A DNA stretch of 64,000 bases from Flavobacterium taihuense (GTDB taxonomy: Bacteria > Bacteroidota > Bacteroidia > Flavobacteriales > Flavobacteriaceae): the NCBI RefSeq assembly GCF_019351435.1, contig NZ_JAHWYN010000011.1:89570-153569 (forward strand), given 5' to 3'. The translations under genes were made by a program, and so were the position numbers. The notes below the pieces were generated by a model that saw only the letters and a program-made list of their open reading frames with translations, had not been told where the DNA came from and searched no databases. Below are positions 1-9,253 of this stretch, piece by piece (within the stretch, counting starts at the first letter, position 1; each line of letters starts with the position of its first letter).

Positions 1-1
1 A

Positions 2-1258
2 CTTATTTTGAATGCCAAATACGATTTAGGATTGTTCCAAGATCCTTATAAATATTGTGATGAAAAAAGATCAAAAACTGAAATTTTTACTGCAAGCAGT
101 AGAGATGAAGCCAGAAAAACGGCCGCTCAATCATTGGTTTTGCTAAAAAATGAAAACCAATTATTGCCTTTGAAAAAAACGGGAACCATTGCTCTTATCG
201 GACCATTGGCAGATGCCAAAAACAACATGTCAGGAACTTGGAGTGTGGCCACAAATGGAGAAAAATGTATTTCACTATTGGCAGGAATCAAAGAAGTAGC
301 GGGCAAATCGACTAAAGTACTTTACGCAAAAGGAAGTAATTTAGACTATGACGAAACTTTTGAAACCAATGCAACAATGTTCGGAAAAACGTTGCACCGT
401 GACAATCGCCCTAAAGAAGAATTAATAGCAGAAGCTTTAAATATTGCAAATCAAGCAGATGTTATTGTGGCTGCATTAGGCGAATCTGCCGAAATGAGTG
501 GAGAGTGTAGTAGTAGAACTAATTTAGAAATTCCTCAAGCACAAAAAGATCTACTAAATGCATTACTTAAAACTGGAAAACCAGTGGTTTTAGTTTTATT
601 TGATGGTCGTCCATTAATACTAAACGATGAAAACGCAACTGTTCCTTCTATTTTAAACGTTTGGTTTGCCGGTAGTGAAGCGGGTTATGCTATTGCCGAT
701 GTTTTGTTCGGAGATGTAAATCCTTCCGGAAAATTAACAACCACTTTTCCTAGAAGTGTAGGTCAATTACCAATTTATTACGCTCATAAAAATACAGGAA
801 GACCTCTCTTGAACACAGAAGGCAAATTCGAAAAATTCAGATCTAATTATTTGGATGAAAGAAATGAACCATTATTTCCTTTTGGTTACGGATTAAGCTA
901 TACCAAGTTTAATTACTCAAACATGAAAATTTCATCGGATAAAATGAATTCGGTTGGAAAAGTAAATGTCAGCGTAGATATTGCTAATACTGGAAATTAT
1001 GACGGAAAAGAAACGGTTCAATTGTATATAAAAGACGTGGTGGGTTCTGTAACCAGACCTGTCAGAGAATTGAAAGGTTTTCAAAAAATAGCCCTTAAAA
1101 AAGGCGAAAAACAAACAGTGACATTCGAAATTAGCACAGAAGATTTGAAATTTTACAATTCTGATTTGCAATTTGTTGCTGAGCCTGGACAGTTTGAGGT
1201 TTTCATAGGAGGAAACTCAAACGCAGATAATAAAGTTAGTTTTAATTTAATAAATTAA
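2..1258 (+). CDS. bglX: Glycoside hydrolase family 3 beta-glucosidase, C-terminal part (5' end outside window)
   Basis: The reading frame is open from the window edge, so this is the C-terminal ~418 residues of a larger enzyme. The (alpha/beta)8 domain with the catalytic Asp lies upstream and is not seen. What is present is the GH3 C-terminal domain (SLVLLKNENQLLPL, then IALIGPLAD) and the segment ending SSRTNLEIPQAQ, which resembles the acid/base region of E. coli BglX. A fibronectin-III-like domain typical of BglX enzymes follows FPFGYGLSYT. The family removes terminal beta-linked glucose or xylose from oligosaccharides, usually in the periplasm. The gene is co-directional with the GH43-like and GH97 genes downstream, suggesting the end of a polysaccharide utilisation locus. 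A TTG at 8-10 is internal and not the true start. Confidence 0.93.
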   Translation, partial: LILNAKYDLGLFQDPYKYCDEKRSKTEIFTASSRDEARKTAAQSLVLLKNENQLLPLKKTGTIALIGPLADAKNNMSGTWSVATNGEKCISLLAGIKEVAGKSTKVLYAKGSNLDYDETFETNATMFGKTLHRDNRPKEELIAEALNIANQADVIVAALGESAEMSGECSSRTNLEIPQAQKDLLNALLKTGKPVVLVLFDGRPLILNDENATVPSILNVWFAGSEAGYAIADVLFGDVNPSGKLTTTFPRSVGQLPIYYAHKNTGRPLLNTEGKFEKFRSNYLDERNEPLFPFGYGLSYTKFNYSNMKISSDKMNSVGKVNVSVDIANTGNYDGKETVQLYIKDVVGSVTRPVRELKGFQKIALKKGEKQTVTFEISTEDLKFYNSDLQFVAEPGQFEVFIGGNSNADNKVSFNLIN

Positions 1259-1279
1259 GCTTGGTTAGTTTGTTTGGAT

Positions 1280-1315
1280 GCCCTTCGTTTTTGGTTAGAC
1301 GAAGGGCTTTTTTTT
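1280..1315 (+). terminator. Rho-independent terminator after bglX
   Basis: Nine-base-pair stem GCCCTTCGT (1280-1288) and ACGAAGGGC (1299-1307), followed by a run of eight T. It lies about 20 nt after the bglX stop, so the next gene probably has its own promoter. Confidence 0.9.
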
Positions 1316-1388
1316 AAAATTTAAAACCACTCAGCACTGAAAAACTGGGTAGTTATAAATTAAATAATTTTTTTAAAAGTTTCAAAAA

Positions 1389-3311
1389 ATGAGAATACTA
1401 TATTTAATATCACTGTTGTTACTATTGTTGTGCAACCAAATCGGTACGGCACAATCTAAAACCAATAGTATAGGAAAAACAAAATGGTTTGACCCAAATA
1501 AATCGGCTTCAACATATTGTAATCCAATCAATATCGGTTACAATTATACTACCGAAAACCACAATGGAATTCCAGATTCTCGTCGTTCGAGTGCCGATCC
1601 ATTAATTATTGCCTATAAAGGAGATTATTACCTGTTTGCAACCAACCAAGCCGGATTCTTTTGGAGCAAAGATTTGTCGGATTGGAAATTTGTTTATGGT
1701 AGTTTTCAACGTAACCCTAGTGATGACGACCAATGCGCGCCAGCCGCTTGGGTAGTAAATGATACTTTGTTTTACGTAGGTTCAACTTGGAAAAAAGACC
1801 ACCCAGTATGGAAAACTGCTGACACAAAATCGGGTCGCTGGGTTCGTCACGTCGATACCGCGATGTTGCCTACATGGGATCCTGCAATTTTTCAGGATGA
1901 CGACAAAAAAGTATATATGTATTATGGCTCAAGCGGAAAATTACCGCTTTGTGGTGTAGAGGTAGATTACAAAACATGGTTGCCAAAAGGGAATCAGGCA
2001 GATTACGAAAAGTTATATACTGCAACCGAAGTTGAAGATATTCAACGTCCGTATGGTGAAATAAAAGCAGTCGTAGGTTTAGATCCTGCTAAACATGGTT
2101 GGGAACGCTTTGGACCTAATAACGATATGGAACCAGCTCCATGGGGAAATTTTATAGAAGGAGCTTGGATGACGAAACACAACGGTAAATACTATATGCA
2201 ATATGGAGCTCCTGCCACCGAATTCAAGGGCTATGCCAATGGTGTTCACGTTGGGAATAGTCCGTTGGGGCCGTTTACGTACCAAAAACACAATCCAATG
2301 TCGTATAAACCAGGTGGATTTGTAATTGGTGCAGGACACGGAAACACCTTTGCCGATAACTATGGTAATTATTGGAATACCGGAACTTGCAAGATTTCAG
2401 TGAAAGATCGTTTTGAACGCCGTATTGATATGTTCCCTGCGGGATTTGACAAAGACGATGTCATGTATTCGATTACTTCTTATGGGGATTATCCAACTTT
2501 GTTGCCAAATAACAAACGGGATCAAACCAAAGGAGCTTTTTCAGGATGGATGTTGCTTTCGTATAAAAAAATAGCGACGGTGTCTTCATCAGAAGAGTGT
2601 ATGGATGTACAAACACACAGAGTGGATACAGGTGGGAAAAAAGTATTTGAAAAAATCTGTTACAACCCCCAGAATTTAACTGATGAAGATATTCAATCTT
2701 ATTGGTCGGCAAAAACAGATAAGCCAGGCGAATGGTTACAAATTGATTTGGGAAGAAAAATGAGGATTAATGCTTTGCAGATTAATTATGCCGATCATAA
2801 AGCTACGCAACATAACAAGGCAATGGATATTTATTATCAATACCAAATTTTTATGTCGGATGATAATCAAAATTGGACTTTGGTAGTCGATAAATCCAAA
2901 AGCGATAAAGATGCTCCTCACGATTATTTGGAATTAACAAAACCTATTGAAGCTCGTTATGTTAAGATGGTGAATATTCACAACGCATCAGGATTATTTG
3001 CCGTTTCTGATTTCCGTGTTTTTGGCAATGGATTGTCCGAAAAACCAAAATCAGTTACTGGATTTAAAGTGGATAGAAGTGTTGCGGATTCTCGTAATGC
3101 CATGATTAATTGGGATGCACAGCCTGACGCTGTCGGTTATAACATTTACTATGGAATTGCCCCTGATAAATTATACAACAGTATAATGGTTTATGAAGGG
3201 AGTTCATATGACTTCAGAGGACTTGACAAAGGTACAGGCTATTATTTTGCGATTGAAGCTTTTAATGAAAATGGAATTGGGCCTAAAACCAATCTTACTG
3301 TTTCGAATTAA
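1389..3311 (+). CDS. Exported GH43-like glycosidase with discoidin (F5/8C) and fibronectin III domains
   Basis: 640 residues with an N-terminal signal sequence (hydrophobic LLLLLL stretch, likely cleavage after TAQS). A five-bladed propeller of the GH43 type follows. Candidate catalytic residues are Asp near residue 70 (SSADP), a second Asp in TWDPAIF and a Glu in FIEGAWMTKHNGKYY, in the order known for this family. Residues about 400-545 resemble an F5/8 type C carbohydrate-binding module (WLQIDLGRKMRINALQI, ARYVKMVNI). The last ~90 residues are an FN3 module ending with a YYFAIEAFNENG strand. The likely role is trimming xylan- or arabinan-type glycans, but the exact substrate cannot be read from sequence. 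It sits between two other glycosidase genes and terminators bound it on both sides. Confidence 0.85.
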   Translation: MRILYLISLLLLLLCNQIGTAQSKTNSIGKTKWFDPNKSASTYCNPINIGYNYTTENHNGIPDSRRSSADPLIIAYKGDYYLFATNQAGFFWSKDLSDWKFVYGSFQRNPSDDDQCAPAAWVVNDTLFYVGSTWKKDHPVWKTADTKSGRWVRHVDTAMLPTWDPAIFQDDDKKVYMYYGSSGKLPLCGVEVDYKTWLPKGNQADYEKLYTATEVEDIQRPYGEIKAVVGLDPAKHGWERFGPNNDMEPAPWGNFIEGAWMTKHNGKYYMQYGAPATEFKGYANGVHVGNSPLGPFTYQKHNPMSYKPGGFVIGAGHGNTFADNYGNYWNTGTCKISVKDRFERRIDMFPAGFDKDDVMYSITSYGDYPTLLPNNKRDQTKGAFSGWMLLSYKKIATVSSSEECMDVQTHRVDTGGKKVFEKICYNPQNLTDEDIQSYWSAKTDKPGEWLQIDLGRKMRINALQINYADHKATQHNKAMDIYYQYQIFMSDDNQNWTLVVDKSKSDKDAPHDYLELTKPIEARYVKMVNIHNASGLFAVSDFRVFGNGLSEKPKSVTGFKVDRSVADSRNAMINWDAQPDAVGYNIYYGIAPDKLYNSIMVYEGSSYDFRGLDKGTGYYFAIEAFNENGIGPKTNLTVSN

Positions 3312-3354
3312 ATTTAGCATCAAAGAGAAATATCTGTTTAAAAAAACTATTACC

Positions 3355-3398
3355 AAAAAATCAATTCTTTAGATATTTTAAAGAATTGATTTTTTTTA
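3355..3398 (+). terminator. Rho-independent terminator after GH43-like gene
   Basis: AAAAAATCAATTCTTTA (3355-3371) pairs with TAAAGAATTGATTTTTT (from 3379). The hairpin runs into a T-rich tail. It separates the GH43-like gene from the regulatory region of the GH97 gene. Confidence 0.88.
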
Positions 3399-3404
3399 TA
3401 AAAT

Positions 3405-3418
3405 CGAAAACGTTTTCG
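3405..3418. promoter_or_regulatory. LacI/GalR-type palindromic operator candidate upstream of GH97
   Basis: Perfect 14-bp palindrome CGAAAACGTTTTCG with a central CG step, the form typical of LacI/GalR-family operators and similar to catabolite-response elements. It lies about 90 bp upstream of the GH97 start and just after the previous terminator, so its position suits sugar-dependent control of the alpha-glucosidase gene. No LacI-type regulator gene is in this window. Confidence 0.55.
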
Positions 3419-3505
3419 TCTTTACTACAAGGTGGTAGTTTGGTTTTATTTAGAATTTCATAATCTAAATAAGTATTTTTACTATCTATATAAATATACA
3501 ACCAA

Positions 3506-5605
3506 ATGAAGAAAATATTTTCTATTATTCTCGTTTTTGCTTTGAGTTTGCTACATGCACAAAGCGTTAAATCCCCTTCCAGCGCCCTTGAGGTCAATTT
3601 TAAATTAGTAAATAATGGGCAACCATCTTATACTGTAAATTACAATGGCAAACCCGTAATTGTAGAAAGTGCTTTAGGGATAAAACTCAAAGATAAAACT
3701 GCTCTTAATGCTAATTTTGAGATTCAATCTTCAAAAGCAGATACTTTCAATGAATCTTGGAAGCCTGTTTTAGGTCAAAAAGCATCAATTGTAAATCATT
3801 ATAATGAACTTACCATTGCTTTGGTTCAAAAAGAAACCAATGTGAAAATGAACATTGTTTTTAAAGTCTATGATGAAGGTGTAGCTTTTAGATATGAATT
3901 TCCAAAACAAGAGAAGCTGAATTATTTCATTATATCTGATGAGGAAACCCATTTTAATTTGACCGAAGATTATAAAGCCTTTTGGATTCCTGGTGATTTT
4001 GATACTAATGAATATCCTTATAACGAAACCAAACTTTCTGAAATTGATAATGCTAAATTGGATAAAAATACAGGAATTGGGATGACAACCGATCTAGGTA
4101 AAAGCAGAGTTCAAGCTCCTTTAATGATGAAATCTCCTTCGGGTTTGTATGTCAATATATTTGAAGCTGCTGTTGTGAATTATCCAGTTATGCATTTGGA
4201 TGTTGATGTTACCAATTATAAACTTACTTCACATTTGGTACCGAATGCAATTGGCGATAAAGCCTATTTGCAAGCAGCTTGTGTATCCCCTTGGAGAACA
4301 ATTATGATAAGCAAAGATGCAAGAGATATAGTGGGTTCTCAAATGATTTTGAATTTAAATGAGCCTTGTAAACTTGACGATGTTTCGTATATAAAACCAA
4401 TGAAATATGTTGGAATTTGGTGGGAAATGCATGTTGGAATATCTACTTGGGATTACGCAGGTTCACAAAATGCTCAAAATTTATCGTCTCAAGATTTAAT
4501 TCCGACAGGTAAACACGGCGCAACGACAGCAAATACTAAAAAATATATTGATTTTGCTGCCAAAAATGGTTTTGATGGTGTATTAGTGGAAGGTTGGAAT
4601 GTAGGTTGGGAAGACTGGGCAGGCAACTGGAAAGAAGAAGTATTCGATTTTACTACTCCTTATCCTGATTTCAATCTGGCAGAAGTTACGGCTTACGCCA
4701 AAGAAAAAAACGTAAAAATGATTATGCACCATGAAACTTCGGGATCTGTTGCAAATTATGAACGTCACTTAGATCGTGCTTTTGATTTGATGAAAAAATA
4801 TGATTATCCAGCCGTGAAATCAGGTTATGTAGGGAAAATTATTCCTCGCGGTGAATTTCATGACGGTCAAACGATGGTGAACCATTTCAATTTTGTTGCA
4901 AGACGTGCTGCAGATTATAAAGTAATGTTGAATTCTCACGAATCGTCTCGACCAACAGGTTACAGTCGAACGTACCCAAATTATATTGCTGCTGAAGCCG
5001 CACGTGGTAATGAGTTTAATGCTTGGAGTAATGGTAATCCACCAAGCCACGAAACTATTTTGCCTTTTACAAGACAGCTAGGAGGACCGATGGATTATAC
5101 TCCTGGTATCTTCGAAATCAAAATGAGTTTCTACGATAAAAATAAAAAAGAACAGGTTCATACTACTTTGGCTAAACAGTTAGCATTGTATGTAACGATG
5201 TATTCGCCTTTGCAAATGGCTGCAGATTTACCTGAAAGTTATGAAAAACGTATGGATGCCTTTCAATTTATCAAAGATGTGGCGCTGGATTGGGATGACA
5301 CCAAAATTTTGGAAGCAGAACCCGGAGATTATTTGACTATTGCCAGAAAAACAAAAGGAAAAGAAACATGGTTCTTGGGAGCAATCACCGATGAAAATGC
5401 CAGAAAAACAGAAATAGCATTAGACTTTCTAACCAAAGGACAAAAGTATAAAGCCATTATTTATGAAGATGCCAAAGATGCCGATTGGAAAAATAATCCA
5501 ATGGTTTATAAAATTAGAACTGTTGAGGTTACCAATAAATCTAAATTAAATTTGGTTTTGGCTCCTGGTGGAGGAACTGCTGTTAGTTTTGAACCAATTA
5601 AGTAA
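3506..5605 (+). CDS. GH97 alpha-glucosidase (SusB-like), exported
   Basis: 699 residues with a signal peptide (MKKIFSIILVFALSLLHAQS). The protein has the GH97 layout: an N-terminal beta-sandwich, a (beta/alpha)8 barrel (GVLVEGWNVGWEDW) and a C-terminal beta domain. Glu362, Glu410 (MHHETSG), Glu479 (NSHES) and Glu503 (ARGNEF) all sit exactly 29 positions before SusB Glu391, Glu439, Glu508 and Glu532. The calcium-site and catalytic Glu set of inverting GH97 enzymes is therefore intact. This points to an inverting alpha-glucosidase that cleaves starch- or maltose-type oligosaccharides in the periplasm, not the retaining alpha-galactosidase branch. No SusC/SusD genes are visible downstream. A palindromic operator candidate lies upstream. 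Confidence 0.93.
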   Translation: MKKIFSIILVFALSLLHAQSVKSPSSALEVNFKLVNNGQPSYTVNYNGKPVIVESALGIKLKDKTALNANFEIQSSKADTFNESWKPVLGQKASIVNHYNELTIALVQKETNVKMNIVFKVYDEGVAFRYEFPKQEKLNYFIISDEETHFNLTEDYKAFWIPGDFDTNEYPYNETKLSEIDNAKLDKNTGIGMTTDLGKSRVQAPLMMKSPSGLYVNIFEAAVVNYPVMHLDVDVTNYKLTSHLVPNAIGDKAYLQAACVSPWRTIMISKDARDIVGSQMILNLNEPCKLDDVSYIKPMKYVGIWWEMHVGISTWDYAGSQNAQNLSSQDLIPTGKHGATTANTKKYIDFAAKNGFDGVLVEGWNVGWEDWAGNWKEEVFDFTTPYPDFNLAEVTAYAKEKNVKMIMHHETSGSVANYERHLDRAFDLMKKYDYPAVKSGYVGKIIPRGEFHDGQTMVNHFNFVARRAADYKVMLNSHESSRPTGYSRTYPNYIAAEAARGNEFNAWSNGNPPSHETILPFTRQLGGPMDYTPGIFEIKMSFYDKNKKEQVHTTLAKQLALYVTMYSPLQMAADLPESYEKRMDAFQFIKDVALDWDDTKILEAEPGDYLTIARKTKGKETWFLGAITDENARKTEIALDFLTKGQKYKAIIYEDAKDADWKNNPMVYKIRTVEVTNKSKLNLVLAPGGGTAVSFEPIK

Positions 5606-5627
5606 TAAACTTAGTTGTGATTTCATT

Positions 5628-5667
5628 AAATCCTGCAAACTTTTAAAGTGTGCAGGATTTTTTTTTT
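5628..5667 (+). terminator. Rho-independent terminator after GH97 gene
   Basis: AAATCCTGCA (5628-5637) pairs with TGCAGGATTT (5651-5660); a T run follows to 5667. It ends the glycosidase region. Confidence 0.9.
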
Positions 5668-5746
5668 GATTTTAACATCAATTTTATTTTAGAATTTCGA
5701 AATTGCACAACGATTAATTAAAACTATAAATTAAGAATAACCCAAA

Positions 5747-7123
5747 ATGAAAAAAAAACTATTTCTTTCTTTACTTTTTGTAAATAGTGTTGCTTTGTTT
5801 GCCCAAAACAAAGACGAACAGTTTTTTAAGGAAATTTACAATTCAGCATTAACAAAATCACAATGTTATTCTTGGTTGGATCATTTATCAAATGATGTTG
5901 GATCTCGTTTATCTGGCTCTGTGGGAGCTGAAAAAGCGGTTCAATATACCAAAAGTCAAATGGAGGCATTGGGTTTTGATAAAGTTTTTTTGCAAGAGGT
6001 AATGGTGCCTCATTGGGTTCGTGGTGAAAAAGAAACGGCTTATATTCAAGATAATAAAACCAAAATTAAAGTGCCGATTTGTGCTTTGGGAGGTTCTGTA
6101 GCAACACCTAAAAATGGTATAACTGCCGAAGTGATTGAAGTTCATAGTTTTGAGGAAATGAAAGCTTTGGGAACGGATAAAATAAAAGGAAAAATTATAT
6201 TTTATAACAGACCTATGAATGATGGGGCCATTGAAGCTTTTGATGCCTATTCTGGAGCGGTTGATCAACGATATGCCGGTGCGAAAGAAGCTGCGAATTT
6301 GGGAGCTGTTGGAACAATCGTGCGTTCAATGAATTTAAGACTGGATGATTATCCACATGCTGGAGGACAAAGTTACGGTGATATTCCAAAAGAAAAATAT
6401 ATTCCAACAGCTGCTATTAGTACCAATGGTGCCGAATTATTAAGCAAAACGTTGAAGAGTAATCCCAATTTAAAATTCTATTTCAAGCAATCTTGTCAGC
6501 AATTGGAAGATGCACTTTCTTACAATGTTGTTGGTGAAATTAGAGGAACTGAGCATCCAGAAAATATTATGGTTGTAGGTGGTCACCTTGATTCATGGGA
6601 CTTGGCTGATGGTTCACATGACGATGGGGCGGGAGTAGTGCAAAGCATGGAAGTGATTAATATTTTTAAAAATTTAAAATACAAGCCTAAAAACACACTT
6701 CGCGTTGTGCTTTTTATGAATGAAGAAAATGGATTAAGAGGAGGAAAGAAGTACGAAGAATTGTCATTAGTAAATAAAGAAAACCATATTTTTGCTTTAG
6801 AGAGCGACGAAGGTGGTTTTACTCCAAGAGGGTTTTCATTGGAATGTGACGATTCTAACTTTAGTAAAATCACAAATTGGAAAGCTCTATTTGAACCTTA
6901 TTTAATTCATAGTTTTATAAAAGGCCATACTGGATCAGACATCGGACCATTAACAGGGAAAAAGATTGTGAAAGCCGGCTTAAAACCGGATTCACAGCGT
7001 TATTTTGATTACCATCACGCAGCAAACGATAAATTTGATGCCATTAACAAAAGGGAGCTTGAACTTGGAGCTGGTACTATGGCAGCTTTAATCTATATGA
7101 TGGATCAAAATGGCATCGAATAA
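5747..7123 (+). CDS. Exported M28-family zinc aminopeptidase/carboxypeptidase Q-like
   Basis: 458 residues with a signal peptide (KLFLSLLFVNSVALFAQ). The M28 metal-binding pattern is complete: His and Asp in VVGGHLDSWD, bridging Asp in DGSHDDGAGV, Glu-Glu in MNEENGLRGG, Asp in LESDEGG, and the last His in FDYHHAANDKFD. A protease-associated insert (residues ~130-260) precedes the catalytic core, as in plasma glutamate carboxypeptidase-type enzymes. It should be a periplasmic or surface di-zinc exopeptidase that scavenges peptides. It is monocistronic, with terminators on both sides. The substrate preference cannot be told from sequence. Confidence 0.92.
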   Translation: MKKKLFLSLLFVNSVALFAQNKDEQFFKEIYNSALTKSQCYSWLDHLSNDVGSRLSGSVGAEKAVQYTKSQMEALGFDKVFLQEVMVPHWVRGEKETAYIQDNKTKIKVPICALGGSVATPKNGITAEVIEVHSFEEMKALGTDKIKGKIIFYNRPMNDGAIEAFDAYSGAVDQRYAGAKEAANLGAVGTIVRSMNLRLDDYPHAGGQSYGDIPKEKYIPTAAISTNGAELLSKTLKSNPNLKFYFKQSCQQLEDALSYNVVGEIRGTEHPENIMVVGGHLDSWDLADGSHDDGAGVVQSMEVINIFKNLKYKPKNTLRVVLFMNEENGLRGGKKYEELSLVNKENHIFALESDEGGFTPRGFSLECDDSNFSKITNWKALFEPYLIHSFIKGHTGSDIGPLTGKKIVKAGLKPDSQRYFDYHHAANDKFDAINKRELELGAGTMAALIYMMDQNGIE

Positions 7124-7155
7124 TTGGTTTTAAAACCAGCATAAAAGTAAATAAG

Positions 7156-7193
7156 AAACCTGTAAGCAATTCAAAAACTTACAGGTTTTCTTT
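7156..7193 (+). terminator. Rho-independent terminator after M28 peptidase
   Basis: AAACCTGTAAG (7156-7166) pairs with CTTACAGGTTT (7178-7188), followed by a T-rich tail. Confidence 0.9.
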
Positions 7194-7343
7194 TTAAAAA
7201 AAAAATTACTGATTTTCATGAATAAGTAGTAATTGAAAGTATAAGTTGTCATAAATAAATGTGAAATTCCAATTTTTTAAAACGTACTTACTTTTTAATA
7301 CACAAAATTAATCCTACTTTAGCGTCTTATTAAAAGAAAAAAA

Positions 7344-8201
7344 ATGATTAGCGAAGAACAGTTTCAAAACGAATTAATTAGCCTAATTGCAAATGCTATA
7401 AGAGAGGATGTTGGACCTGGTGATTATAGTTCATTAGCCTGTATTCCTTCAAGTGCGATGGGTAAAGCAAAATTATTGGTAAAAGAAGACGGTATTATTG
7501 CAGGAGTTGCTTTTGCAAAAATGATATTTGAATATGTAGATCCTAAAATGCAAATCGAAAACTTTATTGAAGATGGAACTCGAGTCAAAAAGGGAGATGT
7601 GATTTTTCATGTTTCAGGCAGTTCTCAATCGATTCTAAAGTCCGAAAGAGTAGTACTTAATACCATGCAACGTATGAGTGCCATTGCGACCAAAACGAAT
7701 AGTTTTGTACAATTATTGGAAGGAACAAATACAAAAATATTAGATACTCGAAAAACAACTCCAGGATTTCGTGTGGCTGAAAAATGGGCAGTTAAAATTG
7801 GTGGTGGAGAAAATCACCGTTTTGCATTGTACGATATGATCATGCTAAAGGACAATCATATTGATTTTGCGGGTGGTATTACTTTGGCGATAGCCAAAAC
7901 ACAAGCCTATCTAAAAGAAAATAATTTAGACTTAAAAATTATCGTTGAAGCAAGGGATCTTGCCGAGATTGAAGAAATTTTGAAAAGCGATGGTGTACAT
8001 AGAATATTGATTGATAATTTCAACTACGAAGATACTCGTACAGCAGTAGCCTTAATAGGAGACAAATGTCAAACTGAATCTTCGGGAAATATAACCGAAG
8101 AGACTATGCGTAATTATGCAGAATGTGGTGTCGATTACATTTCGTCGGGAGCTTTGACACATTCTGTTTACAATATGGATTTAAGCTTAAAAGCAATTTA
8201 A
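7344..8201 (+). CDS. nadC: Nicotinate-nucleotide pyrophosphorylase (carboxylating)
   Basis: 285 residues, full length for NadC (quinolinate phosphoribosyltransferase), which converts quinolinate and PRPP to nicotinate mononucleotide in de novo NAD synthesis. Family motifs are present: ILDTRKTTPGFR, KIGGGENHR, MIMLKDNHID, and the C-terminal ESSGNITEETMRNYAECGVDYISSGALTHS segment (read here as ESSGNI then ISSGALTHS). The start is the ATG after an A-rich leader. The YihY gene begins 4 nt after the stop, so the two are probably co-transcribed. A weak -7-like TACTTTAG lies just upstream at about 7315. Confidence 0.97.
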   Translation: MISEEQFQNELISLIANAIREDVGPGDYSSLACIPSSAMGKAKLLVKEDGIIAGVAFAKMIFEYVDPKMQIENFIEDGTRVKKGDVIFHVSGSSQSILKSERVVLNTMQRMSAIATKTNSFVQLLEGTNTKILDTRKTTPGFRVAEKWAVKIGGGENHRFALYDMIMLKDNHIDFAGGITLAIAKTQAYLKENNLDLKIIVEARDLAEIEEILKSDGVHRILIDNFNYEDTRTAVALIGDKCQTESSGNITEETMRNYAECGVDYISSGALTHSVYNMDLSLKAI

Positions 8202-8205
8202 TAGT

Positions 8206-9138
8206 ATGAGTTTAATAATTGAGGCTAAACTCGAAAAAATACCCGTTATAAGAAACTTGGTGCATGTCTTGAAGAAGGTAAAAATGCCAGGTTTGGGAGG
8301 TTTTTCATTCTATGATTTGTTAGAATTGTATTTCGAAGGTATCATCGATGGAGCATTTTCCTATCATGCTAGTGCGGTTGCTTTTAGCTTTTTTATGGCT
8401 TTGTTTCCATTTGCATTGTTTATCCTTAACTTAATACCCTACATACCCATTGAAGGGTTTCAGGATGATTTCCTTCAATTTGTTAAGGAGGGTGTTCCTC
8501 CCAATACGTATGATGCGATTGCCAATATTATAAATGACATCCTTAATAATAGTCATTCTGGATTAATGTCTTCTGGGTTTTTGTTATCCATTTTTTTGAT
8601 GGCAAATGGTATCAACGGTATTTTGGGTGGTTTTGAATCTTCCCGTCATGTAATAGAAAAACGAGGTTTTTTAAACCAATATTTTGTTGCTTTGGGGATT
8701 TCGTTAATTTTGTCAATTCTTTTGCTTTTGACTGTTTCGATTATTGTTGTTTTTGAGGTTTTTATTCAAAAAACAATTATTCAGGATGTATTAAGTGATC
8801 GAATTCCGTTGATTATTTTGGGAAGATATATTTTTGTGATTTTGATGATATTAATTACATCTTCAATTTTATTGAGATACGGAACAAAACAATCACATAA
8901 GCCTCCATTTATAAGTATAGGTTCGGTCTTTACAACTATACTGATTATTATATCCTCCTATTTTTTTGGGATTTGGGTGATTCGTTTTTCAAAATATAAC
9001 GAATTATACGGCTCTATTGGAACATTGTTAATCATGATGTTTTACATCTGGATTAACTGCATGATTTTGTTACTTGGATTCGAATTGAATGCTACTATTC
9101 ATAAACTAAGAAAAACAAATCGCAGTATTAAAGTTTAG
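8206..9138 (+). CDS. YihY/BrkB-family inner-membrane protein
   Basis: 310 residues with about six hydrophobic helices: near 60-75 (YHASAVAFSFFMALFPFALF), then ~125-150, 165-185, 205-220, 240-260 and 275-295. The family signature A-S-A-V-A-F-S-F-F-M-A-L-F-P in the first helix and GSIGTLLIMMFYIWINCMIL in the last are recognisable. The family was once called tRNA-processing RNase BN. It is now regarded as an integral membrane protein of unsettled function, sometimes linked to transport or virulence. It is tightly coupled to nadC (4 nt gap). The pairing with NAD synthesis may be positional only. Confidence 0.9.
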   Translation: MSLIIEAKLEKIPVIRNLVHVLKKVKMPGLGGFSFYDLLELYFEGIIDGAFSYHASAVAFSFFMALFPFALFILNLIPYIPIEGFQDDFLQFVKEGVPPNTYDAIANIINDILNNSHSGLMSSGFLLSIFLMANGINGILGGFESSRHVIEKRGFLNQYFVALGISLILSILLLLTVSIIVVFEVFIQKTIIQDVLSDRIPLIILGRYIFVILMILITSSILLRYGTKQSHKPPFISIGSVFTTILIIISSYFFGIWVIRFSKYNELYGSIGTLLIMMFYIWINCMILLLGFELNATIHKLRKTNRSIKV

Positions 9139-9253
9139 TTATAAATAACATTGTTTATATGAAATTTTGTATTCTTGTCGGAAAGTAATCCAATTAGCAA
9201 AATTTCATTGTATTTTGGAATAAAAAAAAAGTGAGCCAATAATTTAAGAAAAA

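Noticed and set aside
1320..1388. Imperfect inverted repeat around CACTCAG...CTGGGTAG before the GH43-like gene
   Set aside because: Eight of ten positions pair, but there is no link to a known operator and the signal is near chance for AT-rich DNA.
5909..6268. 119-codon antisense frame in the M28 peptidase gene
   Set aside because: Composition (many Phe, His, Arg) is typical of an antisense shadow, and the sense strand carries the intact catalytic motifs.
9139..9253. Possible promoter GTATTTTG before the DUF2147 gene
   Set aside because: It is one base short of TAnnTTTG and lacks a TTG at proper spacing, so it was not listed.
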